DNA from: Geomonas diazotrophica | GTDB taxonomy: Bacteria; Desulfobacterota; Desulfuromonadia; Geobacterales; Geobacteraceae | Length of the DNA stretch: 64,000 nucleotides | Assembly: GCF_018919385.1 (NCBI RefSeq) | Contig: NZ_JAHLMF010000001.1 | Span: 62,001-126,000 of the forward strand | Direction of reading: 5' to 3' | Part shown: positions 37,375-47,700 of the stretch, piece after piece | How positions within the stretch are numbered: the first letter of the stretch is position 1 | How the letters are laid out: every line of letters begins with the position of its first letter | Position numbers and translations under genes: made by a program | The notes under the pieces: model-generated | Databases searched by the model: none | What the model saw: the letters and a program-made list of their open reading frames with translations, nothing else | What the model was told of the DNA's origin: nothing

Positions 37375-37381
37375 GTATACG
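37375..37381. promoter_or_regulatory. GTATACG site 4
   Basis: TGCTGTATACGGGC overlaps the predicted initiation region of the sigma-54 promoter at 37359-37374. Being downstream of the -12 element it would be an unusual position for an activating site and could instead repress. Confidence 0.35.
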
Positions 37382-37530
37382 GGCTACCAGCGCCGTGAGG
37401 TGCCGGCAGGGGCTCCCTCGACCGGCGGCAGCCGACGTCGTCCGCCGCACCGGCCGCGAGCCCTGGATGGAATGCGATGCAGGTTGTTTCAAAACTTTTT
37501 TTGGCACATCAAACAACAGGAGGTAGCACA

Positions 37531-38772
37531 ATGAAGTTTGGATTCGTCAGGGTACTGCTGCTCATTGCAGCCCTCTTCGTGGCCATCCCGGTCCACGCGG
37601 AGCAGAGGAACTTCTTCAAGATCGGTGTCATCACCGAGCTGTCGGGGGACCTCGTCACCGGCGGCAACATCACCAAGCGCGGTTACGACCTCTGGGCGCA
37701 GGAAGTGAACGCCAAGGGCGGCATCGAGATCCAGGGCAAGAAGTACCCGGTCAAGCTTGTGTACGCCGATGCCCAGTCCAACCCGGCTGCCGGCGCGGCA
37801 GCGGCCGAGAGGTTGATCACCCAGGAGAAGGTCGACTTCATCCTCGGCCCCTACTCCTCCGGCGTGACCCTCGCCGTGGCCCCGGTCGTCGACAAGTACA
37901 AGATCCCGATGATCACCGGTTCCGCGGAGAGCCCGCTCATCTGGAAGAACAAGTTCAAGTACACCTTCGGCACCATCCCGCCGATCAACTTCACCGGCGC
38001 GACCTCCATCAAGACCCTCACCGAACTGAAGCCGGCCCCGAAGACCATCGCCATCATCGGCTCCAACGATGCCTTCTCCAAGGCGACCGCGGAGTCCTAC
38101 AAGGCAGCCGCCGAGAAAGCCAAGCTGAAAATCGTGAAGTTCAGCATCGTCCCCTCCGGTCAGGACATGACCCCGCTTCTCTCCGCAGTGCGTAGCATGA
38201 AGCCGGACGTCATCGCCTTCGGCGGCCACGACGAGGAGCACGTGAAGTTCGTCAAGGCACTCAAACAGATCGGCTACACCCCGAAAGCCCTCCTCATGCA
38301 CTGCGGCATCACCGACAAGGCGTTCATCGACGCGGTGGGCAAGGACGGCGACCAGATCTTCGGCACCACCTGCTGGACCGGCACCGCCAAGACCAAGAGC
38401 AAGGTGCTCTGGCCCAACGCTGCCGCCTACGCAGCCGCTTCCCAGAAGGCCTTCAACAACCCGGGCGACTACACCCAGGGCGGCTGCTCCGCTGCCGGCA
38501 TCGCCTTCCAGACCGCCCTGCAGAAGATCGGCGCCAAGCCGGGCATGGACGAGGCTACGCGCACCAAGCTGATCCAGGCACTCGAGCAGATCGACGTGCA
38601 GACCTTCTACGGCCGCGTGAAGTTCGCCACCTCCGGTGAGTTCTACCACGCCAACGTCGGCCTCGACCCGCTCACCATCCAGATCCAGGGGGGCCACGTG
38701 AAAACCGTCGGTCCTAAGGCTTCCGTCGAAGCCGCCGCCATCTACCCGATGAAAGAGTGGAAATCCCGTTAA
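37531..38772 (+). CDS. ABC transporter periplasmic amino acid-binding protein (LivJ-like)
   Basis: This 413-residue type I periplasmic binding protein has a signal peptide (residues 1-23, cleavage near PVHA-EQ). The family fold shows IGVITELSGDLVTGGNITKRGYDLWAQEVNAKGG, VKLVYADAQSNPAAGAAAAERLI, FILGPYSSGVTLAVAPV and IGSNDAFSKATAESYKAAAEK. It delivers branched-chain or related amino acids to the membrane permease; the precise ligand is uncertain and could be GABA or another omega-amino acid given the neighbours. AACAGGAGGT precedes the ATG. It begins a co-directional cluster ending at 49545. A strong hairpin directly after it probably stabilises its mRNA so that it is made in excess. Confidence 0.93.
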   Translation: MKFGFVRVLLLIAALFVAIPVHAEQRNFFKIGVITELSGDLVTGGNITKRGYDLWAQEVNAKGGIEIQGKKYPVKLVYADAQSNPAAGAAAAERLITQEKVDFILGPYSSGVTLAVAPVVDKYKIPMITGSAESPLIWKNKFKYTFGTIPPINFTGATSIKTLTELKPAPKTIAIIGSNDAFSKATAESYKAAAEKAKLKIVKFSIVPSGQDMTPLLSAVRSMKPDVIAFGGHDEEHVKFVKALKQIGYTPKALLMHCGITDKAFIDAVGKDGDQIFGTTCWTGTAKTKSKVLWPNAAAYAAASQKAFNNPGDYTQGGCSAAGIAFQTALQKIGAKPGMDEATRTKLIQALEQIDVQTFYGRVKFATSGEFYHANVGLDPLTIQIQGGHVKTVGPKASVEAAAIYPMKEWKSR

Positions 38773-38785
38773 CACCTGAAGTCCC

Positions 38786-38817
38786 CCCCTGCCGGCCGGT
38801 AATGCCGCCGGCAGGGG
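38786..38817 (+). terminator. Intercistronic hairpin between binding protein and permease genes
   Basis: CCCCTGCCGGC (38786-38796), a ten-base loop and GCCGGCAGGGG (38807-38817) form a perfect 11-bp stem. No T-run follows, so it fits a processing or stability hairpin, or partial attenuator, rather than full termination. Confidence 0.6.
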
Positions 38818-38944
38818 ATCACCTCCCTTTTGGAAAAACCGAAACGGCCATAGCGGCCGGCGGCGAAGCTGACGCCGTTATGGACGACGGACAAACAACG
38901 TAGCTGCCAATTCGCTGGAAACGCAACGCTGGAGGACTTGCTTT

Positions 38945-39832
38945 ATGATGGAACTGCTGCCACAAGCCTTGACCGACGGGATACTGCTGGGTGGGATCTA
39001 CATCACCATCGCCATCGCATTCTCGCTCACCTATGGGGTCATGCACGTCATCGACTTCGCCGTCGGGGAATGGATCATGTTCGGGGCCTTCACCGGCTAC
39101 TACCTGAACAAATGGACCGGCCTCGATCCCTTCCTTTTCCTGCCGGTCATCTTCGTCCTCTACTTCGGGGTCGGCTACCTGATCCAGCCGGTGATCCACC
39201 GGGTGCTCTCCGGGACCAAGGGCAACCCCTTCCTGATGGGCCTGGTCTTCACCTTCGGCTTGGCCATCATGTTCCGCGGGCTCGCCCTCACCGCCTTCGG
39301 CTTCTACTCGAACTCGATCCCCTCCGCCTTCTCGGAAGGGTCGTTCGACCTGGAGCCGCTGGGGCTCACCGTGACCATCCCGACCGTGCGTCTCGTGGGA
39401 CTCGCCTACGCGCTGGCGATCACCCTGATCCTGCACTACCTTCTGAAAAAGACCAATTTCGGCCTCGGCGTCCGTGCGCTGGCACAGCACAAGGATGCCG
39501 CCGGTCTCATGGGTGTGAACAGCAAGCGCACCGGCTCCTACGTTTACGGCATCTACGTCGGCATCTCGGCCATGACCGGGGTGCTCCTGGGCTGCATCCT
39601 CTCCATCGGCGCCCAGATGGGGAACGAGTACACCATCTTCGCCTTCTTCGTGGTGGTGCTCGCCGGCATGGGGTACCTGGCCGGCGTCCCCTGGGCGGCG
39701 CTCCTTCTGGGGCTCGTGCAGTCGATCTTCATGATCTACTTCAACCCGAGCCACACCCTGCTCGCCGTCTTCGCCATCCTCTACATCATCCTGCTGATTT
39801 CCCCGCGCGGGCTGTTCGGCAAGGGGGTCTGA
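38945..39832 (+). CDS. livH: Branched-chain amino acid ABC transporter permease LivH
   Basis: This 295-residue inner-membrane permease has about eight helices. LivH family landmarks include LLPQALTDGILLGGIYITIAIAFSLTYGVMHVIDFAVGEWIMFGAF and the ATPase-coupling loop with VRALAQHKDAAGLMGVN. It forms the substrate channel with LivM. GGAGG lies upstream of the two adjacent ATG codons at 38945 and 38948. Its stop is one base from the livM start. Confidence 0.94.
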   Translation: MMELLPQALTDGILLGGIYITIAIAFSLTYGVMHVIDFAVGEWIMFGAFTGYYLNKWTGLDPFLFLPVIFVLYFGVGYLIQPVIHRVLSGTKGNPFLMGLVFTFGLAIMFRGLALTAFGFYSNSIPSAFSEGSFDLEPLGLTVTIPTVRLVGLAYALAITLILHYLLKKTNFGLGVRALAQHKDAAGLMGVNSKRTGSYVYGIYVGISAMTGVLLGCILSIGAQMGNEYTIFAFFVVVLAGMGYLAGVPWAALLLGLVQSIFMIYFNPSHTLLAVFAILYIILLISPRGLFGKGV

Positions 39833-39833
39833 C

Positions 39834-40835
39834 ATGAAAAACCGTGGCGCAACCATACTGGCCATCATCGGCGCGGCCCTTTTGATCCTGCCTCTCGTGG
39901 TGCACGACACCTTCGTACTGCGTGTCCTCACCGAGGGAGTGATGTGGATCGGGCTCGCCATCGCCTTCGACGTCATCGCCGGCTACACCGGCTACCTGAA
40001 CTTCGGTCACGGTGCCTTCTTCGGCATCGGCGCCTACACCATCGGCATCCTGATGATGCAGGCAAACCTCCCATTCTGGGCGGCGCTGCCTGCCGGCGGG
40101 GTCGCTGCCGCCGTCGTGGCGCTCATCGCGGGTATCCCGACCTTGAGGCTCAAGGGTGCCTACTTCGCCATCGCCACCTGGGCGCTCTCCCGCGCCATCC
40201 AGCAGCTCGCCCTGAACGTCGAGTTCACCGGCGGCCCGGACGGCATGCGTCTCGAGGCGTTCCTGAACCCGCAGTTCTTCTACTACCTGATGCTGATCAC
40301 CGTGGGAGCGACCTTCGCCATCCTCTGGTACCTCCTGGAGCGCGCCCCCTTCGGGCTGAAGCTGAAGGCGATCCGCGAGGACGAGGAAGGGGCCAAGGCG
40401 CTCGGCCTCAACCCGACCAAGCTGAAGATGCAGTCCTTCGTCCTCTCCGCACTCCCCACCGGCATCCTGGGTGGCATCTACGCCTACTGGATCACCTTCA
40501 TCGACCCCTCCTCCACCCTGGGGGACCTGGTCAGCGACCAGGCGGTGGTCATGGTGGTCTTCGGCGGCATGGGGACCCTGTTCGGACCGGCACTGGGGGC
40601 CATCCTGATCTTCGCCTTCAAGACGATCTTCTGGGCCTACCTGTCCGACTTCCAGCTCCTCTACCTCATCATCCTGGGCGCGCTGATCGCCATCAGCGTC
40701 ATCTTCATACCCAACGGCCTCTGGGGCACCATGTTCAAGCGCAAGGCTGACGCCACCAGGCCGCAGCACCAGCCGGAACCGGCATCGGAACCCGCGGCGC
40801 TTTCCGCCGTGGCAGCACCGGAAGAAGGGAACTAA
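39834..40835 (+). CDS. livM: Branched-chain amino acid ABC transporter permease LivM
   Basis: This 333-residue inner-membrane permease pairs with LivH. LivM traits are AFDVIAGYTGYLNFGHGAFFGIGAYT, IPTLRLKGAYFAIATWALSRAIQQL, GGPDGM and the coupling segment LKAIREDEEGAKALGLNPTKLK. A 35-residue Pro/Ala/Glu-rich tail (from about 300) extends into the cytoplasm and is longer than needed for transport. The start is one base after the livH stop and the livG start is three bases after its stop, implying coupled translation. Confidence 0.94.
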   Translation: MKNRGATILAIIGAALLILPLVVHDTFVLRVLTEGVMWIGLAIAFDVIAGYTGYLNFGHGAFFGIGAYTIGILMMQANLPFWAALPAGGVAAAVVALIAGIPTLRLKGAYFAIATWALSRAIQQLALNVEFTGGPDGMRLEAFLNPQFFYYLMLITVGATFAILWYLLERAPFGLKLKAIREDEEGAKALGLNPTKLKMQSFVLSALPTGILGGIYAYWITFIDPSSTLGDLVSDQAVVMVVFGGMGTLFGPALGAILIFAFKTIFWAYLSDFQLLYLIILGALIAISVIFIPNGLWGTMFKRKADATRPQHQPEPASEPAALSAVAAPEEGN

Positions 40836-40838
40836 ATC

Positions 40839-41560
<722 letters not shown>

Positions 41561-41564
<4 letters not shown>

Positions 41565-42271
41565 ATCTACTCGACGTCAACGGTATCTCAGTCAACTACG
41601 GGGACATCCAGGCCCTCTGGAACATCTCCTTCTCGGTGGCCAAGGGGCAGCTGGTCGCGCTCATCGGCGCCAACGGCGCCGGCAAGACCACGACCCTCAA
41701 GTCGCTGTGCGGCCTGATCCCGACCGCGAGCGGCACCATCCACTACGACGGCAAGCTGGTCACCGGCATGCCGGTGCACAAGGTGGTCGACCTCGGCATC
41801 ACCCTGGTCCCCGAGGGACGCCAGCTCTTCCCGAAGATGACCGTGGAGGAGAACCTCCTGGTCGGCGCCTACCTGAAAAGGGCGCATGGCAAGCGCGCCC
41901 AGACCCTGAAGCGGATCTACGAGATCTTCCCGCGCCTGGAGGAGCGGCGCACCCAGACTGCCGAAACCCTTTCTGGCGGCGAGCAACAAATGGTTGCGAT
42001 CGGGCGCGCGCTGATGCAAGATCCCCAGGTGATCATGTTCGACGAGCCGAGCCTCGGCCTGGCACCGATCATGGTGCAGGAGGTCTTCAAGGTGATCCAG
42101 GAGCTGCACAAGCAGGGGCTCACCATTTTCCTCGTCGAGCAGAACGTGCACCAGACCCTCAAGGTCGCCGACTACTGTTACGTCATGGAAAACGGGCGCA
42201 TCGTGGGCCAGGGGACCGGCAAGGACCTCGAAGCCGACGAGTCCATCCGCGAAGCCTACCTCGGCTTCTAA
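41561..42271 (+). CDS. livF: Branched-chain amino acid ABC transporter ATPase LivF
   Basis: This 236-residue ATP-binding subunit starts MNLLDVNGISVNYGDIQAL, with Walker A GANGAGKTT, the LivF-typical LVPEGRQLFPKMTVEENL, the ABC signature ETLSGGEQQMVAIGRAL, Walker B VIMFDEPSLGLAP and switch His region FLVEQNVHQTL. It overlaps livG by four bases and completes the five-part transporter. A terminator-like hairpin follows its stop, yet the next gene is only 120 bases away on the same strand. Confidence 0.95.
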
Positions 42272-42304
42272 GTAACCACCGGTACCAAAGCTCCTTTCAG
42301 ACTC

Positions 42305-42366
42305 CCCTCCGTCCCCCCGGGCGCCGGCTTCCCGCCCGCCCGGGTACGGCCGGAGGGATCCTTTTT
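42305..42366 (+). terminator. Hairpin with T-tract after livF
   Basis: CCCTCCG...CCGGGCG (42305-42322) pairs with CGCCCGGG...CGGAGGG (42337-42357), with an internal loop, followed by ATCCTTTTT. It may end most transport transcripts while letting some continue into the moaD-like/AOR genes. Confidence 0.6.
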
Positions 42367-42391
42367 CCGTTGTCATGACGGGAGGTTTCAC

Positions 42392-42616
42392 ATGCAGATC
42401 AAGGTAAAACTCTACGCATCCCTGCGCAGGCAGAAGTTCGACGAGGCGGACTGGGAGTGCGCTGACGACGATAGAATCGCCTCCATCGTGGAGCAGTTGG
42501 GGCTTGCCCGGCAGGATGTGGGCACCGTCCTTGTAAACGGACTGCACGCAGGGTGGGACGAGACGGTACAGGAAGGGGACGTCGTTTCCCTGCTGCCGCG
42601 CATGGGCGGAGGGTAG
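42392..42616 (+). CDS. MoaD/ThiS-family sulfur carrier protein
   Basis: This 74-residue beta-grasp protein (MQIKVKLYASLRRQKF at the start) ends in the diagnostic Gly-Gly (RMGGG), the site that is adenylated and thiocarboxylated. MoaD-like carriers donate sulfur for the dithiolene of molybdopterin. Genes of this size next to aldehyde:ferredoxin oxidoreductase genes are a recurring arrangement, suggesting a dedicated carrier for the tungsten/molybdenum pterin of the AOR that follows. GGGAGG lies upstream of the ATG. A repeat-rich 273-base gap separates it from AOR. Confidence 0.85.
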   Translation: MQIKVKLYASLRRQKFDEADWECADDDRIASIVEQLGLARQDVGTVLVNGLHAGWDETVQEGDVVSLLPRMGGG

Positions 42617-42670
42617 CCCGCGTGCGAGCGGCGTTGCTGAGTTACGTAGAGCCGCATGTGCCCGTAGGCT

Positions 42671-42763
42671 CCCCCCTTTGCGAGGGGGGGGGCGGGGGGG
42701 GGTTCCCTCTCCGAAAGCAAAAGCAAATCCCCTAAATCCCCTTTGCCAAAGGGGGACTTTTAC
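42671..42763. repeat. G-rich tract and family-C palindromic repeat between the MoaD-like and AOR genes
   Basis: A CCCCCCTTTGCGAGGGGGGGG hairpin merges into a 20-base G-rich run (up to 42700). A second unit, AAATCCCCTTTGCCAAAGGGG then GACTTTT, follows at 42739-42763. A related unit with CCCCCTTCGCGAAGGGGG is at 58278-58300. The rest of the gap up to 42889 shows no gene. Confidence 0.65.
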
Positions 42764-42889
42764 CAGTTGCAGCCAGTCGCTAGTCGGAAAACCAGTTGAC
42801 CTTGGATCGCCACCATAAGACCACCGGGACAGGCACCTGACGGAGCCTGGCCCCGGCAGTCCATCTCAATATTTTTGCGGAGTAACGAT

Positions 42890-44731
42890 ATGAGCGAAAA
42901 AACCATCAGCAACAACCCGGCGAGCGTCGTCTACCAGCGCTGCACCGTCGACCTTGCCAGCGGCACAACCACCTTCGCCCAGGTCCCCTGCAAAAACCTC
43001 GAGGACGTGCTGGGCGGCTTCGGCAGGAGCTTCCAGATCCTGGCCGAACGCGACATCGCCGAGGCCTACTCCCCGGAGAACCCGGTGATCCTCAACACCG
43101 GCCTTCTGACCGGAACCAGCATCATGACCGGCATGCGCAGCTACTTCTCCGGCTACAGCCCGTTGAAGCAGTCCGGCACCGGGCGCCCCGGCGCAATGTG
43201 GTCCACCGGCAGCGGCAACTTCGGCAACAAGTTCAAGTGGACCGGGCTGGACGAGGTGATCTTCGAGAACCGCTCCGACAAGCCGGTCTACGCCCTGTTG
43301 AAGGAAGGGGAGAACGGTCCCGAGGTCGAGCTGAAACCCGCCGACCACCTGGTCGGGCTCACCGGCCACGGTAAGATCATGGCCCTGTACCAGGAGTACC
43401 CGGACGCCCACTTCGCCGCCATCGGCCCCGCCGGCGAGAACTGGGAGAACAACTACATGGGTGCCGTGGTGATGAGCACCGACAACGAGCTTAAGTCCGG
43501 CGAGCCCAAGAGCCGCTTCGCCGGCCGCGGCGGCATGGGGAGCCTCATGGGGTACAAGAACCTCCTGGCCGTCGTGGCGCAGAGCTCCGACAAGCTGCAA
43601 AAGATCACCCCCGAGATCCGCGACGTGAACCGCGACATCCTCAAAAGCGGCGGCAGCGCCCGCTTCCAGCCGGCAAGCCAGGGTGGCGGCGGCGGGACCT
43701 GGGCCAACATCGAGGTGCTCCAGGTCTTCCACGCGGTACCGCTCAACAACTTCCGTCCCAAGGGGAACGACGACGTGGAGAGGCTCTTCCGCGACGAGGT
43801 GGAGAAGGAATTCGACATCGCCACCGAGGCCTGCCACCGCTGCGGCATCCGCTGCCACAACAACCTCTTCTACAAGAACGAGGACGGCAGCCGCGGCAAG
43901 CTGGCCGCGAAGTTCGACTTCGAGCCGCTCATCCTGTTCGGCTCCAACCTGGGCGTGCACGAACCGGCGAAGGTCTGCGACCTGATCCACCGCTGCGACC
44001 TTCTGGGCATGGACGCCATTTCCCTCGGGACCACCATCTCCTACGTCTTGGACTACAACGAGCGCCACCCGGAAAAGCCGCTCTTCAACGGCGCCACCTT
44101 CGGCGACTACGAGAAAATCACCGAGCTGATCGAAGGGGCCGGCCGCGGCACCCTCCCCGGCATCGCCCGCGGCGTGAAGCGACTCTCCCAGGATGCCGGT
44201 GAGACCTCCTACGCCATGCACGTCAAGGGGCTGGAGCTCCCGGCCTACCTCCCGGACACCAACCCCGGCTACATGTTCGCCATCGCCGGCGGCCACATGT
44301 CCATGGGGACCCACATGATGCTGGCCAAGGAAGGGAAGCACTCCCTCGAAGAGTGGACCCAGGCCATCACCACCGGCGGCCTCCTGCAGGTCGGCTACGA
44401 CATGATCGGCCTGTGCAAGTTCGTCGGGGTCGGCATCGGGCACGACATCATCGTCAGGGCGCTCAAGGAGGCCGCGGGGCTGGAGATCGCCTCCGGGGAG
44501 ATCGTCGCCGCCGTGCGCCGGGCCTACCTGCGGGGGCTCGCCCTGGAGCTGCGCCAGGGGTTCCACGAGGAGAAGGAGTACACCCTCCCCTCGCAGGTCA
44601 TGGACGACCCGAACCCGAAGGTGACGCTGCCCAAATTCATCACCAACGAGTTCCTGGGCGAGCTGCGCCAGCGCGTCTGGAGCGTGTTCAAACCGGAAAT
44701 GGAAGGACTGCTGCCGGTCAAGGGGGAGTGA
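42890..44731 (+). CDS. aor: Aldehyde:ferredoxin oxidoreductase
   Basis: This 613-residue enzyme belongs to the tungsten (or molybdenum) bis-pterin AOR family, which oxidises aldehydes to carboxylic acids and reduces ferredoxin. The N-terminal domain shows LNTGLLTGTSIMTGMRSYFSGYSPL and FAGRGGMGSLMGYKNLLAVV. The [4Fe-4S] ligands are in CHRCGIRC near 315-322, with the fourth Cys in DMIGLCKF near 507. HRCDLLGMDAISLG is a pterin-binding element. Length fits the family (about 600). The start at 42890 follows GGAG. It precedes NAD-glutamate dehydrogenase by one base, a pairing that ties aldehyde oxidation to amino-acid catabolism. The aldehyde is not known; succinic semialdehyde or Strecker-type aldehydes are candidates. 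Confidence 0.9.
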   Translation: MSEKTISNNPASVVYQRCTVDLASGTTTFAQVPCKNLEDVLGGFGRSFQILAERDIAEAYSPENPVILNTGLLTGTSIMTGMRSYFSGYSPLKQSGTGRPGAMWSTGSGNFGNKFKWTGLDEVIFENRSDKPVYALLKEGENGPEVELKPADHLVGLTGHGKIMALYQEYPDAHFAAIGPAGENWENNYMGAVVMSTDNELKSGEPKSRFAGRGGMGSLMGYKNLLAVVAQSSDKLQKITPEIRDVNRDILKSGGSARFQPASQGGGGGTWANIEVLQVFHAVPLNNFRPKGNDDVERLFRDEVEKEFDIATEACHRCGIRCHNNLFYKNEDGSRGKLAAKFDFEPLILFGSNLGVHEPAKVCDLIHRCDLLGMDAISLGTTISYVLDYNERHPEKPLFNGATFGDYEKITELIEGAGRGTLPGIARGVKRLSQDAGETSYAMHVKGLELPAYLPDTNPGYMFAIAGGHMSMGTHMMLAKEGKHSLEEWTQAITTGGLLQVGYDMIGLCKFVGVGIGHDIIVRALKEAAGLEIASGEIVAAVRRAYLRGLALELRQGFHEEKEYTLPSQVMDDPNPKVTLPKFITNEFLGELRQRVWSVFKPEMEGLLPVKGE

Positions 44732-44732
44732 C

Positions 44733-47700
44733 ATGTGCGCCGCCGAAACGGATGTGCTCGCCGCAGTTGACCGCCTGATCGGCGCCAACGAGGGGTGCAC
44801 CAGGGATAACCTCGCCTGGCTCCAGGCCCAGATGGATTCCTACTTCTTCATCACCATGCAGGAGGAGGCCGAGGCGGTGCACGCGCTGGCGGTGGGGCTG
44901 AGAACCTTGGCCCACAACCAGAAGCTCACCGTGGCGGACCGGTCCAGGACGCTGATCCTCGCCCGCCTGAACCAGCCCGGCTCCCTGTACGACACCCTGC
45001 GCACGCTGCAGGAGCGCGACATCTCCTACGCCGAGTTCACCCACTCAAGCGGCCTGGTGCCGGGGCTCTCCCAGGGGCTCGAGGTGCAGCGCTTCGACTT
45101 CGACCGCAAGGAGCACGGCGAGATCGCCAACGCGCCGACGCCGGAGATCCCCCCCGCCATCAGGGAGGGGATCGCCCAGGCCCTGCAAAGCCGCTATCCG
45201 CTGTTCGACATGAACCAGCTCGATCCGCTCCTGCGGCTTTTGTGGCTCAACAACGAACAGTACGTGCGCATCTCCCCCCCGAACCGGGTGGCCCAGATCC
45301 TCTGGGTCTTCCAGGAGGGGAACCGCCAGGGGGGGATCTTCCTCGACGTCGAGCAGACCGAGGACCAGGGGCCCGACGCCGAGACCCGCGTCCTCTTCGC
45401 GGTGGGGAACCCGCCCCAGAACGACTTCCTGCTGCAGACCATGGAGGTCTTCAACCGGCTCGACTTCGGGGTGAAGCGCGCCTACTGCCTGACCATCTCC
45501 AACGGCGTGCACCCCTACTTCCTGGGGACCTTCTACGTCAGAAAGCGCGGCGACGCGGCGCTGCTGTCCAAGGGGAGCGAGCTCTTCGACCGGCTGCAGA
45601 TGGAGCTCTACAACACGCAGATCCTCTCCACCGCCTCCACCACCTACCGCAAGTTCGTCACCACCCAGGTGATGACCGGGGAGGAGGCGTCGCTCGTCAA
45701 CGCCTTCATCGCCTTTTGCCACACGAACCTCGCCCATCACCACCCCGACCCCTTCAGCCGCGAAGAGGTGATGCTCGCGTTCCATTCCCACCCGGACATC
45801 GCCCTGCAGCTCGCCAAGCTGTTCCGGACCCGGTTCCAGCCGGGGCTTGCCCTGCGCGAGGAGTTCTACAGAAAGACCCTGGAGGAGACGGTCCGTTTCG
45901 TCGAGTCGTACAACACGGGGCACCGCTACATCGACGATCTGCGCCGCTCCATCTTCCGCTGCGCCATCACCTTCATCCGCAACACCCTGAAGACCAACTT
46001 CTACGTCAGGGAGAAGCACGCGCTCGCCTTCCGGCTCGACCCGGCCTACCTCTCGGAGCTCGCCCCCGAGTTCACCGCCGACCTCCCCCCGGAGATTCCG
46101 TTCCGGATCACCTTCTTCTTCGGACGCTACGGCTGCGGCTACCACATCGGCTTCTCCGACATCGCCCGGGGCGGCTGGCGCACCATCATCACCAAGAACC
46201 GGGACGACTACGTCACCTCGGCGAGCACGCTGTTCCGCGAGGTCTACGTGCTGGCCCACACCCAGCACCTGAAGAACAAGGACATCTACGAGGGTGGCTC
46301 CAAGATGGTGGTGGTGCTTGACGCCGCGCGCCTTGAGGCCCACGACCTCTCCACGCAGCGCCTGTACAAGCTGCAGTTCGGCTTCATCAACGCCTTTTTG
46401 GACATCTTCGTCACCGACGGCGGACAGGCTCGCGACCCGCGCGTGGTGGATTACTACGGCGAGGACGAACCGATCGAGATCGGCCCCGACGAGAACATGC
46501 ACGACGTGATGATCGAGATGATCGCGCGCCAGTCCTTGAAACGCGGCTACCTGCTCGGCATCGGCCTCATCTCCAGCAAGCGGGTGGGGATCAACCACAA
46601 GGAGTACGGCGTCACCTCCACCGGTGTGATGCAGTTCGCCGAGACCACCATGGGCGAGCTCGGGATCGACATCCGGCGCGACCGCTTCAGCGTGAAACTC
46701 ACCGGCGGCCCCAGCGGCGACGTGGCCGGCAACGCCCTGCGCATCATGCTGGAGCGCTCCCCGCAGGCCTGCATCAAGCTGATCCTGGACGGCAGCGGCG
46801 CCATCTTCGACCCTGAAGGAATGGACCACGCCGAGCTCTCGCGCATAGTCCTCAAGGAGGACCTGGACGCCTTCGACCCGGCGCGCCTGCACCCGGGCGG
46901 CTTCATCCTGTACCGCAACCAGCGCCGCACCGACGGCCTGCGCGAACTCTTCAAACGGGCCGTGAGCACCGGCCTGGGGGTCGAGGAACAGTGGGTCACC
47001 ACCGACCAGTTCCACCGCGAGTTCGGCAACCTCCTCTTCTCCGTCCCCACCGACCTCTTCATCCCGGCGGGGGGGCGCCCGGAGACCATCGACGGCGAGA
47101 ACTGGGCCCGCTTCTTCCGCGAGGACGGCACACCCACCACCCGCGCCATCGTCGAGGGTGCCAACTCCTTCATCACCCCGGAGGCGCGTACCCAGATGCA
47201 GCGCCGCGGCATCGTCATCATGCGCGACGCCTCGGCCAACAAGTGCGGCGTCATCTCCTCGTCCTACGAGATCATCGCCAACCTGATGCTCTCCGAGGCC
47301 GAGTTCCTGCAGCACAAGGAACGTTACGTAGCCGACGTGCTGCAGATCCTGGAGCAGCGGGCCCGCGACGAGGCGCAGCTCATCTTCCGGCGCCACCGCG
47401 AGGCGGGGAGCAGCTTCACCTACACCGAGATCTCCGAAGCCATCAGCCACGAGATAAACGGCCATTACGCCCGGCTCTTCTCCTTCTTCCAGAGGAACCC
47501 GGAACTGTGCGACGAGCCGGTCTTCCAGCAGGCCATCCTGGCGCATCTCCCCGCCATGCTGCGCGAACCCGAGTACCGGACCCGGCTGGGGCGTCTTCCC
47601 GCCAAGTGCCGCTACGCCATCCTTGCCGCCGAGATCGCCTCTTCACTGGTCTACCGCGGCGACCAGGAGGCGGACTTCAAGGAGATGATCAAGGGGCATC

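Noticed and set aside
37490-37520. Second sigma-54 promoter at TTTTTTTGGCACATC just before the binding-protein gene
   Set aside because: TGGCAC is present, but no GC appears at the -12 position and it would leave too short a leader before the ribosome-binding site.
45045-47546. 833-codon open frame on the minus strand opposite glutamate dehydrogenase
   Set aside because: It has low-complexity acidic composition (Glu/Val/Asp-rich) with no fold-like pattern, and the plus-strand protein is clearly NAD-GDH.
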